Source of the DNA: CAVZLD01 sp964522605
Lineage (GTDB): Bacteria > Planctomycetota > Planctomycetia > Pirellulales > Pirellulaceae
Reading direction: 5' to 3'
NCBI GenBank assembly: GCA_964522605.1
Contig: CAZFWV010000124.1
Coordinates: 1-17,283 of the forward strand
Length of the DNA stretch: 17,283 nt
Shown: positions 1 to 7,076 of the stretch, one piece after another
Position numbering within the stretch: the first letter of the stretch is position 1
Layout of the letters: every line of letters starts with the position of its first letter
The notes under the pieces: generated by a model
What the model saw: only the letters and a program-made list of their open reading frames with translations
The model's database searches: none
What the model was told of the DNA's origin: nothing
Position numbers and translations under genes: made by a program

Positions 1-58
1 GCGAGTTGAAAGCCCCTCTCCCCCGGCCCCTCTCCCCGAAACGGGGCGAGGGGAGTCA
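1..58. repeat. GC-rich hairpin element at left edge
   Basis: A direct repeat of GCCCCTCTCCCC occurs twice (from 13 and from 26). The second copy forms the left arm (27-38) of a 12-bp perfect inverted repeat with 42-53, closed by an AAA loop. There is no T-run after it, so a simple intrinsic terminator is unlikely. It resembles the CCCTCTCCC-type intergenic repeats dispersed in many environmental genomes. The element may extend left of the window. Confidence 0.6.
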
Positions 59-882
59 GAGTTGATCGGGTCCGCTACGGACGAGCCTGTCAGATTTTCA
101 ACAGGCCAGGGCCAGGCCCTCACGCAGAACGATGGCCACGACCCTCCGGGGAACACGCGGAGGGATATCGGGATCGGGGGATCCGCAGTGCGGGAGCGCT
201 TCGATCCTTATACATCGGCCGCAAAATGATGCCGGATTCGGACCGGGTACGGGAGTGGAAACGAGCGCCGGATACCGAGGTGATTCAGAGATGATACGCG
301 GTCGAGGAAAACTAGGAAATTTCTAGTTGCTGCGCTTGCTTTCGCCTCCGCGATTTGATAAAAAACTGTTCCCGTCGAGGAGACGGATACAGGAGGACTA
401 ACGACACAAGTCGACGGAGCGGCACGCCCGGCCCGCACGGTGCGGGATCGTGGGGCGAAGTCGAAGTCGATCTTTAGTGGTGCCAATGAGAGGCAATCTC
501 GCCAATTGCGTTTCGACAGGTTGAAACGCAGATCGGCCACACGGTGAGCCATTCGAGCGACAGCTCGTGTTCTGGACTCATTGGTACTCCGCGCGTCGTG
601 TAAGATCCGCCGATGCAGAACGGCGGTGTGGGCGGAGTCGTGTGCCAGCGATATCCCAATCACTCACTGAGCGAGGACAGGATCAGTAACCGTTCTTGAA
701 TCTGAGCCACGTCACCCCGCTAGGGATCGTGGATGTGACAAGGCGAAGGAGCAGTGCTGGTGAAGAGAAAGTAATGACTTTCAACTGTTTTATTTCCGTG
801 TTTACGCAACTGTATCGGTTTAGTTCATGAAAAAGAGTTTGGCTGGCCTGGAAACATCGCGGCTAGCCGAGGAGGCTTTCAT
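59..882. other. Gene-poor stretch, no convincing gene
   Basis: About 820 bases hold no reading frame I can support. The longest open frame is on the minus strand (208-663, GTG start, 151 codons); it has no good ribosome binding site, no recognisable domain and an Arg/Ser-rich composition typical of chance frames in GC-rich DNA. A short dyad (CCCGCAC/GTGCGGG) lies near 455-470 without a T-run. The last 100 bases are AT-richer and probably hold the promoter of the PEP-CTERM gene, but no clear -35/-10 pair stands out. It could contain a decayed gene or an unrecognised small RNA. Confidence 0.5.
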
Positions 883-1518
883 ATGATGTGCTCCGCGAAG
901 AGATTCTTCACATTGTCCACGGCGATCTGCTTGACAATCGCTTTGGTTCTGGCGACCTCGAACATGACCTACGCTTTTACCAGCCTCGGTCCCAACTGCG
1001 CCGGCTGCCATGGCCAAGGTGCTGATGATCGGCTGGAGGTCACGGGGACAGAAAACACACTGGACTTGGACAACGGACTCGGCGAGTTGAAATCGTTTAC
1101 CGCCGCTCCTGGCGACACGGTTGAACTCGGGGTCACCGTCGGAAGCGGGAACAGCTACACGGTGACGCTGTTCGACTTCTTCAAGGGCGGACAGAAGAAC
1201 GACGAAAATAATGTGCTGGTTTACGCGGACGCCAACGATGCAGGGAACGCTTGGACGGCCCGCACCGCAGGCGAACAGGAACCGGTGGGTCAGGCGTATT
1301 TCTCGAAGTCGGGCAGTGGCGCCGGTTCGGCGTATACGTTCAATTTGCTCGTAGATGCGACGACGCCTCGAGACGTTTATCAATTGTCATGGGGAGTCGG
1401 TGCCAGTAACGCCGATACGGCGATGTTCTACCTGAACGTCGTGCCCGAACCCACCGCCGCGGCCCTCGCCGGCCTGGGCCTGATCGGCCTGATCGCCTAT
1501 CGTCGTCGCAGCGCGTGA
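883..1518 (+). CDS. PEP-CTERM surface protein with one c-type haem motif
   Basis: The 211-residue product begins with a signal peptide (Lys/Arg, then a hydrophobic run, likely cut near residue 31 after TYA). A single CAGCH motif follows at residues 39-43, the signature for covalent haem c attachment. The middle (about 50-185) is Gly/Ser/Thr/Asp-rich and looks like an extracellular beta-sandwich. The end is a PEP-CTERM sorting signal: VPEP at 187-190, a hydrophobic Ala/Gly/Leu helix, then RRR at 207-209. In known systems such tails are processed by exosortase; no exosortase gene is in this window. The start is fixed by GAGGAGG (869-875) seven bases upstream of ATG. The gene is monocistronic and followed by a terminator. 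Haem motif near the N-terminus plus a sandwich domain recalls the choice-of-anchor V/reeler-like proteins, but that comparison is tentative. A role in surface electron transfer is inference. Confidence 0.85.
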   Translation: MMCSAKRFFTLSTAICLTIALVLATSNMTYAFTSLGPNCAGCHGQGADDRLEVTGTENTLDLDNGLGELKSFTAAPGDTVELGVTVGSGNSYTVTLFDFFKGGQKNDENNVLVYADANDAGNAWTARTAGEQEPVGQAYFSKSGSGAGSAYTFNLLVDATTPRDVYQLSWGVGASNADTAMFYLNVVPEPTAAALAGLGLIGLIAYRRRSA

Positions 1519-1531
1519 GCGCCGCATGAAT

Positions 1532-1562
1532 GACTTCATGATGTAAATCATCATGTGAAGTC
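1532..1562 (+). other. Imperfect hairpin just after the PEP-CTERM gene
   Basis: GACTTCATGATG (1532-1543) pairs with CATCATGTGAAGTC (1549-1562) with a two-base bulge and a TAAAT loop. It is AT-rich and lies between the stop codon and the terminator hairpin. It may protect the mRNA 3' end or be chance. Confidence 0.4.
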
Positions 1563-1580
1563 GTTAATCAACAATCATCG

Positions 1581-1615
1581 CAGGCCGTCGAGCAAACCTC
1601 GGCGGCCTGTTTTTG
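1581..1615 (+). terminator. Intrinsic terminator of the PEP-CTERM gene
   Basis: A 12-bp GC-rich stem (1581-1592 with 1598-1609, one G-T wobble) with a CAAAC loop is followed directly by TTTTTG. This is a classical Rho-independent terminator reading left to right, 63 bases after the stop codon. There is no T-run on the other strand, so it should not stop the convergent SDR transcript. Confidence 0.85.
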
Positions 1616-1655
1616 TTGGTGCATCTACTGCCTTCGCCGTCGCAACGAAACAGAA

Positions 1656-1737
1656 GAGGAACCACGGATTGAACGGATGTTACGGATCAACACCGATTGT
1701 CCGCGCTGATCCGTGGCATCCGTTCGATCCGTGGTTT
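1656..1737. repeat. CCACGGAT palindromic element, copy 1
   Basis: An imperfect inverted repeat of about 31 bases: the left arm (1656-1686) starts GAACCACGGATTGAACGGAT and the right arm (1707-1737) ends CGATCCGTGGTTT, with few mismatches and a loop of about 20 bases. The GGAT/ATCC core recurs several times within each arm. The element sits between two convergent genes, 20 bases beyond the SDR stop codon. A second member with the same outer arms is at 8492-8572. Confidence 0.8.
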
Positions 1738-1756
1738 CTCCTTTTCAGCCTTGCTC

Positions 1757-3232
1757 TCATCGACGATCCCGATCTTCCTTTTCCTGCTCCGCCCGTTCCG
1801 CGATCTTGCGCAACATACCGTGGAACATCCAGGCGTGAATCGGATACAGGGCGTACCAGTACGCTAAACCGCTCAATCCAACCGGATCGAAGATCGCCGT
1901 TTGGCGGATCATCGATCGTTGTTCTTCCGCGTTGCCTTCGACCTGAAACTCGAGCCACGCGCGGCCGGGCACCTTCATTTCGGCGAACAGTCGCAGCCGA
2001 CGATCCGGTTCGACCGCTTCGACGCGCCACCAATCGAGCACATCGCCCACGCGCAGTTGCTCAGGGTCACGGCGACCTCGGCGGATCCCGACGCCGCCGA
2101 CCAGCAGATCGAGCCAGCCGCGCAATGTCCACAGGAAGTTCCCGAAGTACCATCCGCGTCGGCCACCGATCTGGCGGATCGGACGAAAGGCGGCATGCGG
2201 TGGCGCAGCAACCTCCAGCGTTCGAGAGTCGACGATTCGGTTTCCAAACTTGACACCGGCCCAACGACGAACTCCGCGCGACGCCGACAGTGCATCCGAC
2301 CAGCGCGTCGTGGCCAACTCGTGATCCTCATGGATCAGCGCGCGGGCAATCGCGTCCTTGAGACCGCGGGGTCGGATGGAGAAATCCTGCAGCGCATCAT
2401 GATTGCGCACAACGGTTGGATTCCGCAAGCTTTCCACCAACTCTCGACCGACACGCGCATAGACGGGAGTCACCAATCCGAGCCAGAGGCTGGACAGACG
2501 CGGTGTGAGGACGGGTACGGAGATGAGCCACCGGTGGAGACCGCGTTGCTGAGCGTATTCCCGCATGATGTCGCCGTAGCTGACTCGATCGGGACCTCCG
2601 ATTTCGAACACGCGACTGTCGGTCGGAGCAAAGTCGATCGCTGCCACCAGGTACTGCAGCAGATCCTCAACGGCGATTGGCTGAGTCTGCACGGCCACCC
2701 AGCGCGGACAGATCATCACCGGAAGCCGCTCGACGAGCGACCGGACCAATTCGAACGAAAGGCTTCCCGATCCGATGACGATCGCCGCGCGAAACTCCAG
2801 AATCTGGCAACCCGACGTTCTGAGAATCTCGCCCACCTCATGCCGACTTCGCAGGTGAGGCGACAAGGCTTGGTCGTCCTGACCCAATCCGCCAAGATAG
2901 ATGATCCGGCGAACGCCTTGCTCGCGCGCGACGCGTGCGAAGTTGCCTGCGGCCTGGCGATCCTGTTGCTCGAACGAACCCCGCGTGTTCATGGAGTGAA
3001 TCAGGTAATAGGCCGTATCCACTCCGTCGAGTGCAGCGCGCAGAGATTCTTCGTCCAGCACGTCGCCGGGAACGACTTGCGTCGTCTCGGCGACGATCTC
3101 TCGCAGATAATCCGGGCGCCTCGCCAGACAGCGGAGGGCCAGCCCCCGCCGCTCCAGCAGCGGCAGCAGCCGCCCACCGACGTAACCCGTAGCGCCGGTC
3201 AACAAAATCGTGGGATGCGAATCGGAACTCAT
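1757..3232 (-). CDS. YbjT-like SDR NAD(P)-binding protein with DUF2867-type C-terminus
   Basis: The 491-residue product has an N-terminal Rossmann fold with the glycine motif TGATGYVGG at residues 12-20, then YYLIHSM and the IIYLGGLG and HLRSRHEVG segments typical of atypical/extended SDR proteins of the NmrA/YbjT group. The C-terminal third (about 330-485) fits DUF2867, the domain paired with the SDR fold in E. coli YbjT, which is of similar length (about 476 residues). I see no signal peptide; it is cytoplasmic or peripheral. The substrate is unknown; such proteins are usually annotated as nucleoside-diphosphate-sugar epimerase-like or as NAD(P)H-sensing oxidoreductases. A GAGG site lies six bases upstream of the ATG on the minus strand, supporting this start. 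It is convergent with the PEP-CTERM gene and divergent from the ABC transporter. Family assignment is firm, function is not. Confidence 0.88.
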   Translation of the reverse strand: MSSDSHPTILLTGATGYVGGRLLPLLERRGLALRCLARRPDYLREIVAETTQVVPGDVLDEESLRAALDGVDTAYYLIHSMNTRGSFEQQDRQAAGNFARVAREQGVRRIIYLGGLGQDDQALSPHLRSRHEVGEILRTSGCQILEFRAAIVIGSGSLSFELVRSLVERLPVMICPRWVAVQTQPIAVEDLLQYLVAAIDFAPTDSRVFEIGGPDRVSYGDIMREYAQQRGLHRWLISVPVLTPRLSSLWLGLVTPVYARVGRELVESLRNPTVVRNHDALQDFSIRPRGLKDAIARALIHEDHELATTRWSDALSASRGVRRWAGVKFGNRIVDSRTLEVAAPPHAAFRPIRQIGGRRGWYFGNFLWTLRGWLDLLVGGVGIRRGRRDPEQLRVGDVLDWWRVEAVEPDRRLRLFAEMKVPGRAWLEFQVEGNAEEQRSMIRQTAIFDPVGLSGLAYWYALYPIHAWMFHGMLRKIAERAEQEKEDRDRR

Positions 3233-3270
3233 AAGTGCCTCAAGCAGATACTCGGACGTTGGACCTCGTT

Positions 3271-3297
3271 ATTCTATCCTCTCAAGCGATAAACCAA
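3271..3297 (-). promoter_or_regulatory. Candidate promoter for the SDR gene
   Basis: Read on the minus strand, TTGGTT (3297-3292) and TAGAAT (3276-3271) are separated by 15 bases, shorter than the usual 17. The -10-like box is 38 bases upstream of the ATG. This is a weak match and should be treated as a guess. Confidence 0.25.
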
Positions 3298-3416
3298 GTC
3301 GGGTGCGGCTTTCCGCCTCAGTGGTACTCATCTGTGTGCCCTTCCGCGACCGTCCGCGTTCTTCCGCGGCTGCTGTCTCTTCTCGTGCTCGACCACCGCC
3401 CGCGCCAGTGAATCTC

Positions 3417-3445
3417 TCTTTTCTCTGGCGGACGATTCCTATAAT
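3417..3445 (+). promoter_or_regulatory. Candidate sigma-70-type promoter for the ABC transporter gene
   Basis: A perfect TATAAT lies at 3440-3445 in a GC-rich setting. The matching -35 position (about 3417-3422, TCTTTT) is poor. It would give a leader of about 115 bases before the proposed TTG start. The rest of the 3233-3553 spacer has no gene; 3326-3370 has repeated TCCGCG words resembling the array at 11705-11742. Confidence 0.35.
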
Positions 3446-3568
3446 TCGCGCTAACGAACAGGGGAACCTCGCGCAAACGCAAACGGGCAGTGTGCCAAGC
3501 GTGCTTGGGACCCCAATCCTGCTTGGAGAACGCGGTTCTCGGAACGACGGAGGTTGGAGGCTCGAAAG

Positions 3569-6490
3569 TTGCTAACGGAGGACATCCCCGCAGAGGTCGC
3601 TCTGCGCCTGGATCTGGCGGGTTTGAATCATCGCCCTGTACTCTTTTCCACATCGACGGACATCGCCCTTGACGGAACACCACAACGGAATTGGCTGGTT
3701 GTCACCGACGAACGCCTATCGCTCGTCCGGGACGGCCACTCGCCCGATGTCGTCGTCTCGCTACGTCTGAAGGAAATCGACGCCTTCCGCGTCTGCGCGG
3801 GAGTCGGTTCGGGATCGCTCCAGGCTCGCCAAGGCGATGTCTGGGTTGACGTGCTGCGGTATTCGAACTCCTTGCACGACCGTTTTCACAAGGTGGCAGA
3901 CAAGCTCCAGCAGTTGCGCGACGGCAGTGAGTTCCGGATCCATCCGGAGGACCACGTCGACCCACGGCGCTGCCCCACCTGCCATTTGCGATTGACGACG
4001 CCGGGAGAAACGTGTCCTCGCTGCCTACCGCGGGGAGCGATCTTGAGCCGTGTCTGGGAACTGATTCAGCCGCAGCGTCGTGGCGCGATGATTCTCTGCG
4101 CGCTGACGATCCTCGGCGTGCTGGCCGAACTGGTCCCACCTAAGTTGCAGCAGTATCTGGTAGATCACGTCTTGCGTGAACAGTCGGGGGCCAGTGTGGC
4201 CACGGAGTTCCTGCAGGCGCTGCTGTTGGTCGTTCTGTCCTTGGCCGTGTCCCGCGTCGTGCTGGCGGTAGTCGCCGCACTGAAAGGCCGACTGGCTACA
4301 CGAATCGGCGCCGCGCTCACGGCTGACTTGCGCGCCCGACTCGTTCAACGTCTGCAACAATTGGCCGTCTCGTATTACGACCGGCACCAAGTGGGCTCAT
4401 TAATGAGCCGTGTGGCCTATGACAGTGAGGTTCTGCACGGGCTGGTTCATCAGATCACGGCGGGCTTTTTGCTGCAAATTCTGCAATTGATTGGCGTCGG
4501 CGTGATGCTTGTCTGGCTGAATCCCAAGCTGGCGATGTACACGCTGATTCCCGTTCCGCTGGTCGTGGGCAGTTCCTGGTTCTTCTGGCGCCGGATCTAT
4601 CCACGGTATTATCGGTATTGGGATTCCGCCTCCAAGCAGGTCGCGGCCCTCTCCAGCATGTTGGGTGGAATTCGCGTAGTGAAGGCATTTGCGCAAGAAC
4701 CGCGTGAATACGCGCGGTTTCGCGAGTCGAGCGAGTATCTGCGATCGTCGCGTCTCTGGGTGGAGGAATCCGCGACGACCTATTCTGCCTGGATGCAAAT
4801 CGTCTTCAGTCTGGGTGGCCTGATCGTCTGGTATGTCGGTGGACGCGATGTGATCGGCCAATCGATGACCCTGGGTTCGCTGATCGCTTTCCTGGCCTAC
4901 TTGGCGATGTTCTACGCTCCGCTGGCGACTCTTTCGAACTTCACGACGTGGTTGACCAGTTTCCTGACGGGCGCCAAGCGCGTCTTGGAACTGCTGGACA
5001 CGCCCGTGTCCGTGCGTGAGCCGGAGCAACCGGTGCTCCCGGGCCCGGCCGTCGGTTCGATCGATTTCGAAAACGTGCACTTCGGATACGACTCGCACCA
5101 ACCTGTGCTCAAGGGGATTTCGTTTTCGGTTGAGCCCGGCGAAATGGTGGGCATCGTCGGTCGCAGTGGATCGGGCAAGACGACGCTGGTGAACCTGCTC
5201 GGTCGCTTCTACGACCCGGACAGCGGCGCGGTCCGCGTCGATGGCGTCGACGTACGTGACTACGCCAGCTCCGATCTTCGCCGCCGCATTGGGATCGTCT
5301 TTCAGGAAACGTATCTCTTCCGCGGAACGGTCTGGGAAAACCTGTCGTACGGTCAACCGGATGCAACGATCGAACAAGGATTGTCCGCAGCCAAGGCCGC
5401 TCGTGCGCATGATTTTATCCTCCGCTCCCCGCTCGGCTACGACACGCCGTTGGGTGAGCGCGGAGCGGGTCTTTCGGGTGGCGAGCGGCAGCGACTGTCG
5501 TTGGCCCGAGCCCTGCTCTACGACCCACCGATTCTCGTGTTGGACGAAGCAACCAGCAATATCGACACGGAAGCGGAGCGCATGATTCAGCAGGCACTTG
5601 TGCGGCTGACGGCGGGACGTACGACGATCGCCATCGCGCATCGGCTCTCGACCTTGCGCAATGCCGACCGCATTCTGGTCTTCGACCGAGGGCAATTGGC
5701 CGAAGAGGGAACGCACGAAGAGTTGCTCGCGCGAGACGGCATCTACGCCCGCATGGTCCGGATCCAGACCCAACTGACGCGCGATGCGAACGTCGATCGC
5801 CTGAGTGAGGAAGTCGAAGCACGCGAGGAAGATGCGAACGAAACTCGTGTGTCAGCCAGTAAGACGAACGCCCGTGCAAAATCCCAGAATCGGCAGGAAT
5901 CCTCCGACACCGGCGGCACGGCCGTTTGCGAACTCGACGCGATCACCTGTCCGTCGATCGCCGATTCTTGCGATGTTGCCGATCACGAAATCCGTTGGCT
6001 CGATCCTCAGCGAGACGAGCTGTTCCTGAGTTCACTCGGCACGCTGCGCCTGCAGATCGGCAATCGCGAACCGGTCGATGGAGTCTTCGTCGTATGTGCG
6101 TTCCCCGCAGACTCGATGGAACGCTATCTCAGCTTGCGCGTCTGGGACGCGGAGGGAGATGATACCGAGTTGGGCATGATCCGAGATTTGGCTGAATGGC
6201 CGCCAGAACAGCAAGAACTCGTCCGGCAGCAACTGCGGCGGCGATACTTGTTCCGCCAGATCCAGGGAATCGATGCGCTCGAACTGAAGCATGGCCACCT
6301 CTGGTTCCAGGTCCAGACGGACGTCGGGCCGCAATCGTTCGGCATGCGATGGAACCAGAGCCAGGCGATCGATTTCGGGACTCAAGGCAAGATGATTTTC
6401 GATGTCGAAGACAACCGGTATGTGATCCCCGACATCGAAGCCCTCCCGCAACGGGACCGCGATCTGTTTCGGCGATTCGTCTACTGGTAA
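3569..6490 (+). CDS. ABC exporter (permease-ATPase fusion) with zinc-ribbon and C-terminal DUF1854 domain
   Basis: Residue numbers count from an in-frame TTG at 3554. I prefer the TTG at 3569 because GGAGG (3556-3560) is eight bases upstream of it; the 3554 TTG has none at proper spacing. Domains: a cytoplasmic beta-rich segment (about 10-130, perhaps PH-like); a CxxC-X10-CxxC zinc ribbon (C140, C143, C154, C157); a six-helix exporter membrane domain (about 165-490); an ATPase domain with Walker A GRSGSGKTT (536), Q-loop Q584, signature LSGGERQ (640), Walker B ILVLDE (660) and H696; a charged linker (about 745-805); then about 165 residues fitting DUF1854, ending in FRRFVYW. All ATPase motifs are intact, so it should work as a homodimer or heterodimer half-transporter in the inner membrane. 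DUF1854 proteins are linked in some bacteria to cyanophycin-associated ABC transporters; no cyanophycin gene is visible here, so the substrate is unknown. The last 17 codons are repeated downstream. Confidence 0.9.
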   Translation: MLTEDIPAEVALRLDLAGLNHRPVLFSTSTDIALDGTPQRNWLVVTDERLSLVRDGHSPDVVVSLRLKEIDAFRVCAGVGSGSLQARQGDVWVDVLRYSNSLHDRFHKVADKLQQLRDGSEFRIHPEDHVDPRRCPTCHLRLTTPGETCPRCLPRGAILSRVWELIQPQRRGAMILCALTILGVLAELVPPKLQQYLVDHVLREQSGASVATEFLQALLLVVLSLAVSRVVLAVVAALKGRLATRIGAALTADLRARLVQRLQQLAVSYYDRHQVGSLMSRVAYDSEVLHGLVHQITAGFLLQILQLIGVGVMLVWLNPKLAMYTLIPVPLVVGSSWFFWRRIYPRYYRYWDSASKQVAALSSMLGGIRVVKAFAQEPREYARFRESSEYLRSSRLWVEESATTYSAWMQIVFSLGGLIVWYVGGRDVIGQSMTLGSLIAFLAYLAMFYAPLATLSNFTTWLTSFLTGAKRVLELLDTPVSVREPEQPVLPGPAVGSIDFENVHFGYDSHQPVLKGISFSVEPGEMVGIVGRSGSGKTTLVNLLGRFYDPDSGAVRVDGVDVRDYASSDLRRRIGIVFQETYLFRGTVWENLSYGQPDATIEQGLSAAKAARAHDFILRSPLGYDTPLGERGAGLSGGERQRLSLARALLYDPPILVLDEATSNIDTEAERMIQQALVRLTAGRTTIAIAHRLSTLRNADRILVFDRGQLAEEGTHEELLARDGIYARMVRIQTQLTRDANVDRLSEEVEAREEDANETRVSASKTNARAKSQNRQESSDTGGTAVCELDAITCPSIADSCDVADHEIRWLDPQRDELFLSSLGTLRLQIGNREPVDGVFVVCAFPADSMERYLSLRVWDAEGDDTELGMIRDLAEWPPEQQELVRQQLRRRYLFRQIQGIDALELKHGHLWFQVQTDVGPQSFGMRWNQSQAIDFGTQGKMIFDVEDNRYVIPDIEALPQRDRDLFRRFVYW

Positions 6491-6500
6491 TCGCAGTGCG

Positions 6501-6600
6501 NNNNNNNNNNNNNNNNNNNNNNNNNNNNNNNNNNNNNNNNNNNNNNNNNNNNNNNNNNNNNNNNNNNNNNNNNNNNNNNNNNNNNNNNNNNNNNNNNNNN
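6501..6600. other. Assembly gap of 100 N
   Basis: Exactly 100 unknown bases. The left contig ends with a 55-base block that recurs at 6665-6719, and the right contig starts with a 55-base block that recurs at 6767-6821. Following the second repeat unit, the missing sequence could be as short as the 47-base spacer seen at 6720-6766, or longer if more units exist. Confidence 0.95.
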
Positions 6601-6751
6601 CCAGTGCTCTGCCGCGACTCAAGAGGACACTGGCAAAGCCAGTGGCACCCAGCGTGAAGCTCTACCGCAACGGGACCGCGATCTGTTTCGGCGATTCGTC
6701 TACTGGTAATCGCAGTGCGGCAGGGCCGCAACCCAATCCGGCACAATTGGT

Positions 6752-6814
6752 GTGCCACTGGCTATGCCAGTGCTCTGCCGCGACTCAAGAGGACACTGGC
6801 AAAGCCAGTGGCAC
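6752..6814. repeat. GCCACTGGC/GCCAGTGGC compound palindrome, copy in repeat unit
   Basis: Outer arms GTGCCACTGGC (6752-6762) and GCCAGTGGCAC (6804-6814) are perfect reverse complements. Each arm is part of its own small hairpin: CACTGGC-TAT-GCCAGTG on the left and CACTGGC-AAA-GCCAGTG on the right. The element can fold as one long stem or as two short ones. A truncated copy begins at 6601 after the gap and another full member is at 8727-8801. The remaining 6822-7076 holds no gene; frames there merely read through the repeat. Confidence 0.85.
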
Positions 6815-7076
6815 CCAGCGTCCAATCCTGCCACACGAAAGGACGACGGCTCGACTTTTCCGATTGCGCAAAGCCTATGGAGAGCAAGCGCGGATTGTGA
6901 CCGTGTCGTGAGAACTTGAGATGGGCCTATGGCTCCCTGTCAAGAACACTCGCGGCGCGCTCCGATGCAACCGTAGACGACGTGTTCAGTGTGTTCGATC
7001 CGTGCCCTGGACCGATCGAACTTCAGTTTTCTTCGAAGCCGGCAGATTGCTCTGTATCGGAAGAAGGAGCGCAAGC

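Larger units (their letters stand above)
6437..6821 (+). repeat. 166-bp tandem repeat carrying the 3' end of the ABC gene (interrupted by gap)
   Basis: The end of the ABC gene (6437-6500) reappears at 6656-6719: a 55-base block (6446-6500 and 6665-6719) is identical, and the nine bases before it differ at two positions (GAAGCCCTC versus GAAGCTCTA). A second 55-base block is at 6601-6655 and again at 6767-6821, giving a period of 166. Each unit holds the final codons and TAA of the ABC gene, a 47-base spacer and a GCCAGTG palindrome. At least two units are implied. The true copy number is hidden by the gap. Confidence 0.8.

Noticed and set aside
208..663. 151-codon minus-strand frame
   Set aside because: It has a GTG start, no ribosome binding site, no known domain and biased composition; I could not support it as a gene.
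1901..3292. 463-codon plus-strand open frame
   Set aside because: It lies antisense to the SDR/DUF2867 gene, has no recognisable domain and shows the Arg/Gln/His-rich look of a GC-driven shadow.
4400..5773. 457-codon minus-strand open frame
   Set aside because: It is antisense to the ABC transporter core, whose motifs are all intact; the product is low-complexity Arg/His/Gln-rich.
6642..6911. 89-codon frame after the first gap
   Set aside because: It translates the tandem repeat and palindrome in another frame; no independent coding evidence.
6921..7076. 52-codon upstream extension of the porin
   Set aside because: It is Arg-rich and precedes a good signal peptide that has its own AAGGAG site.
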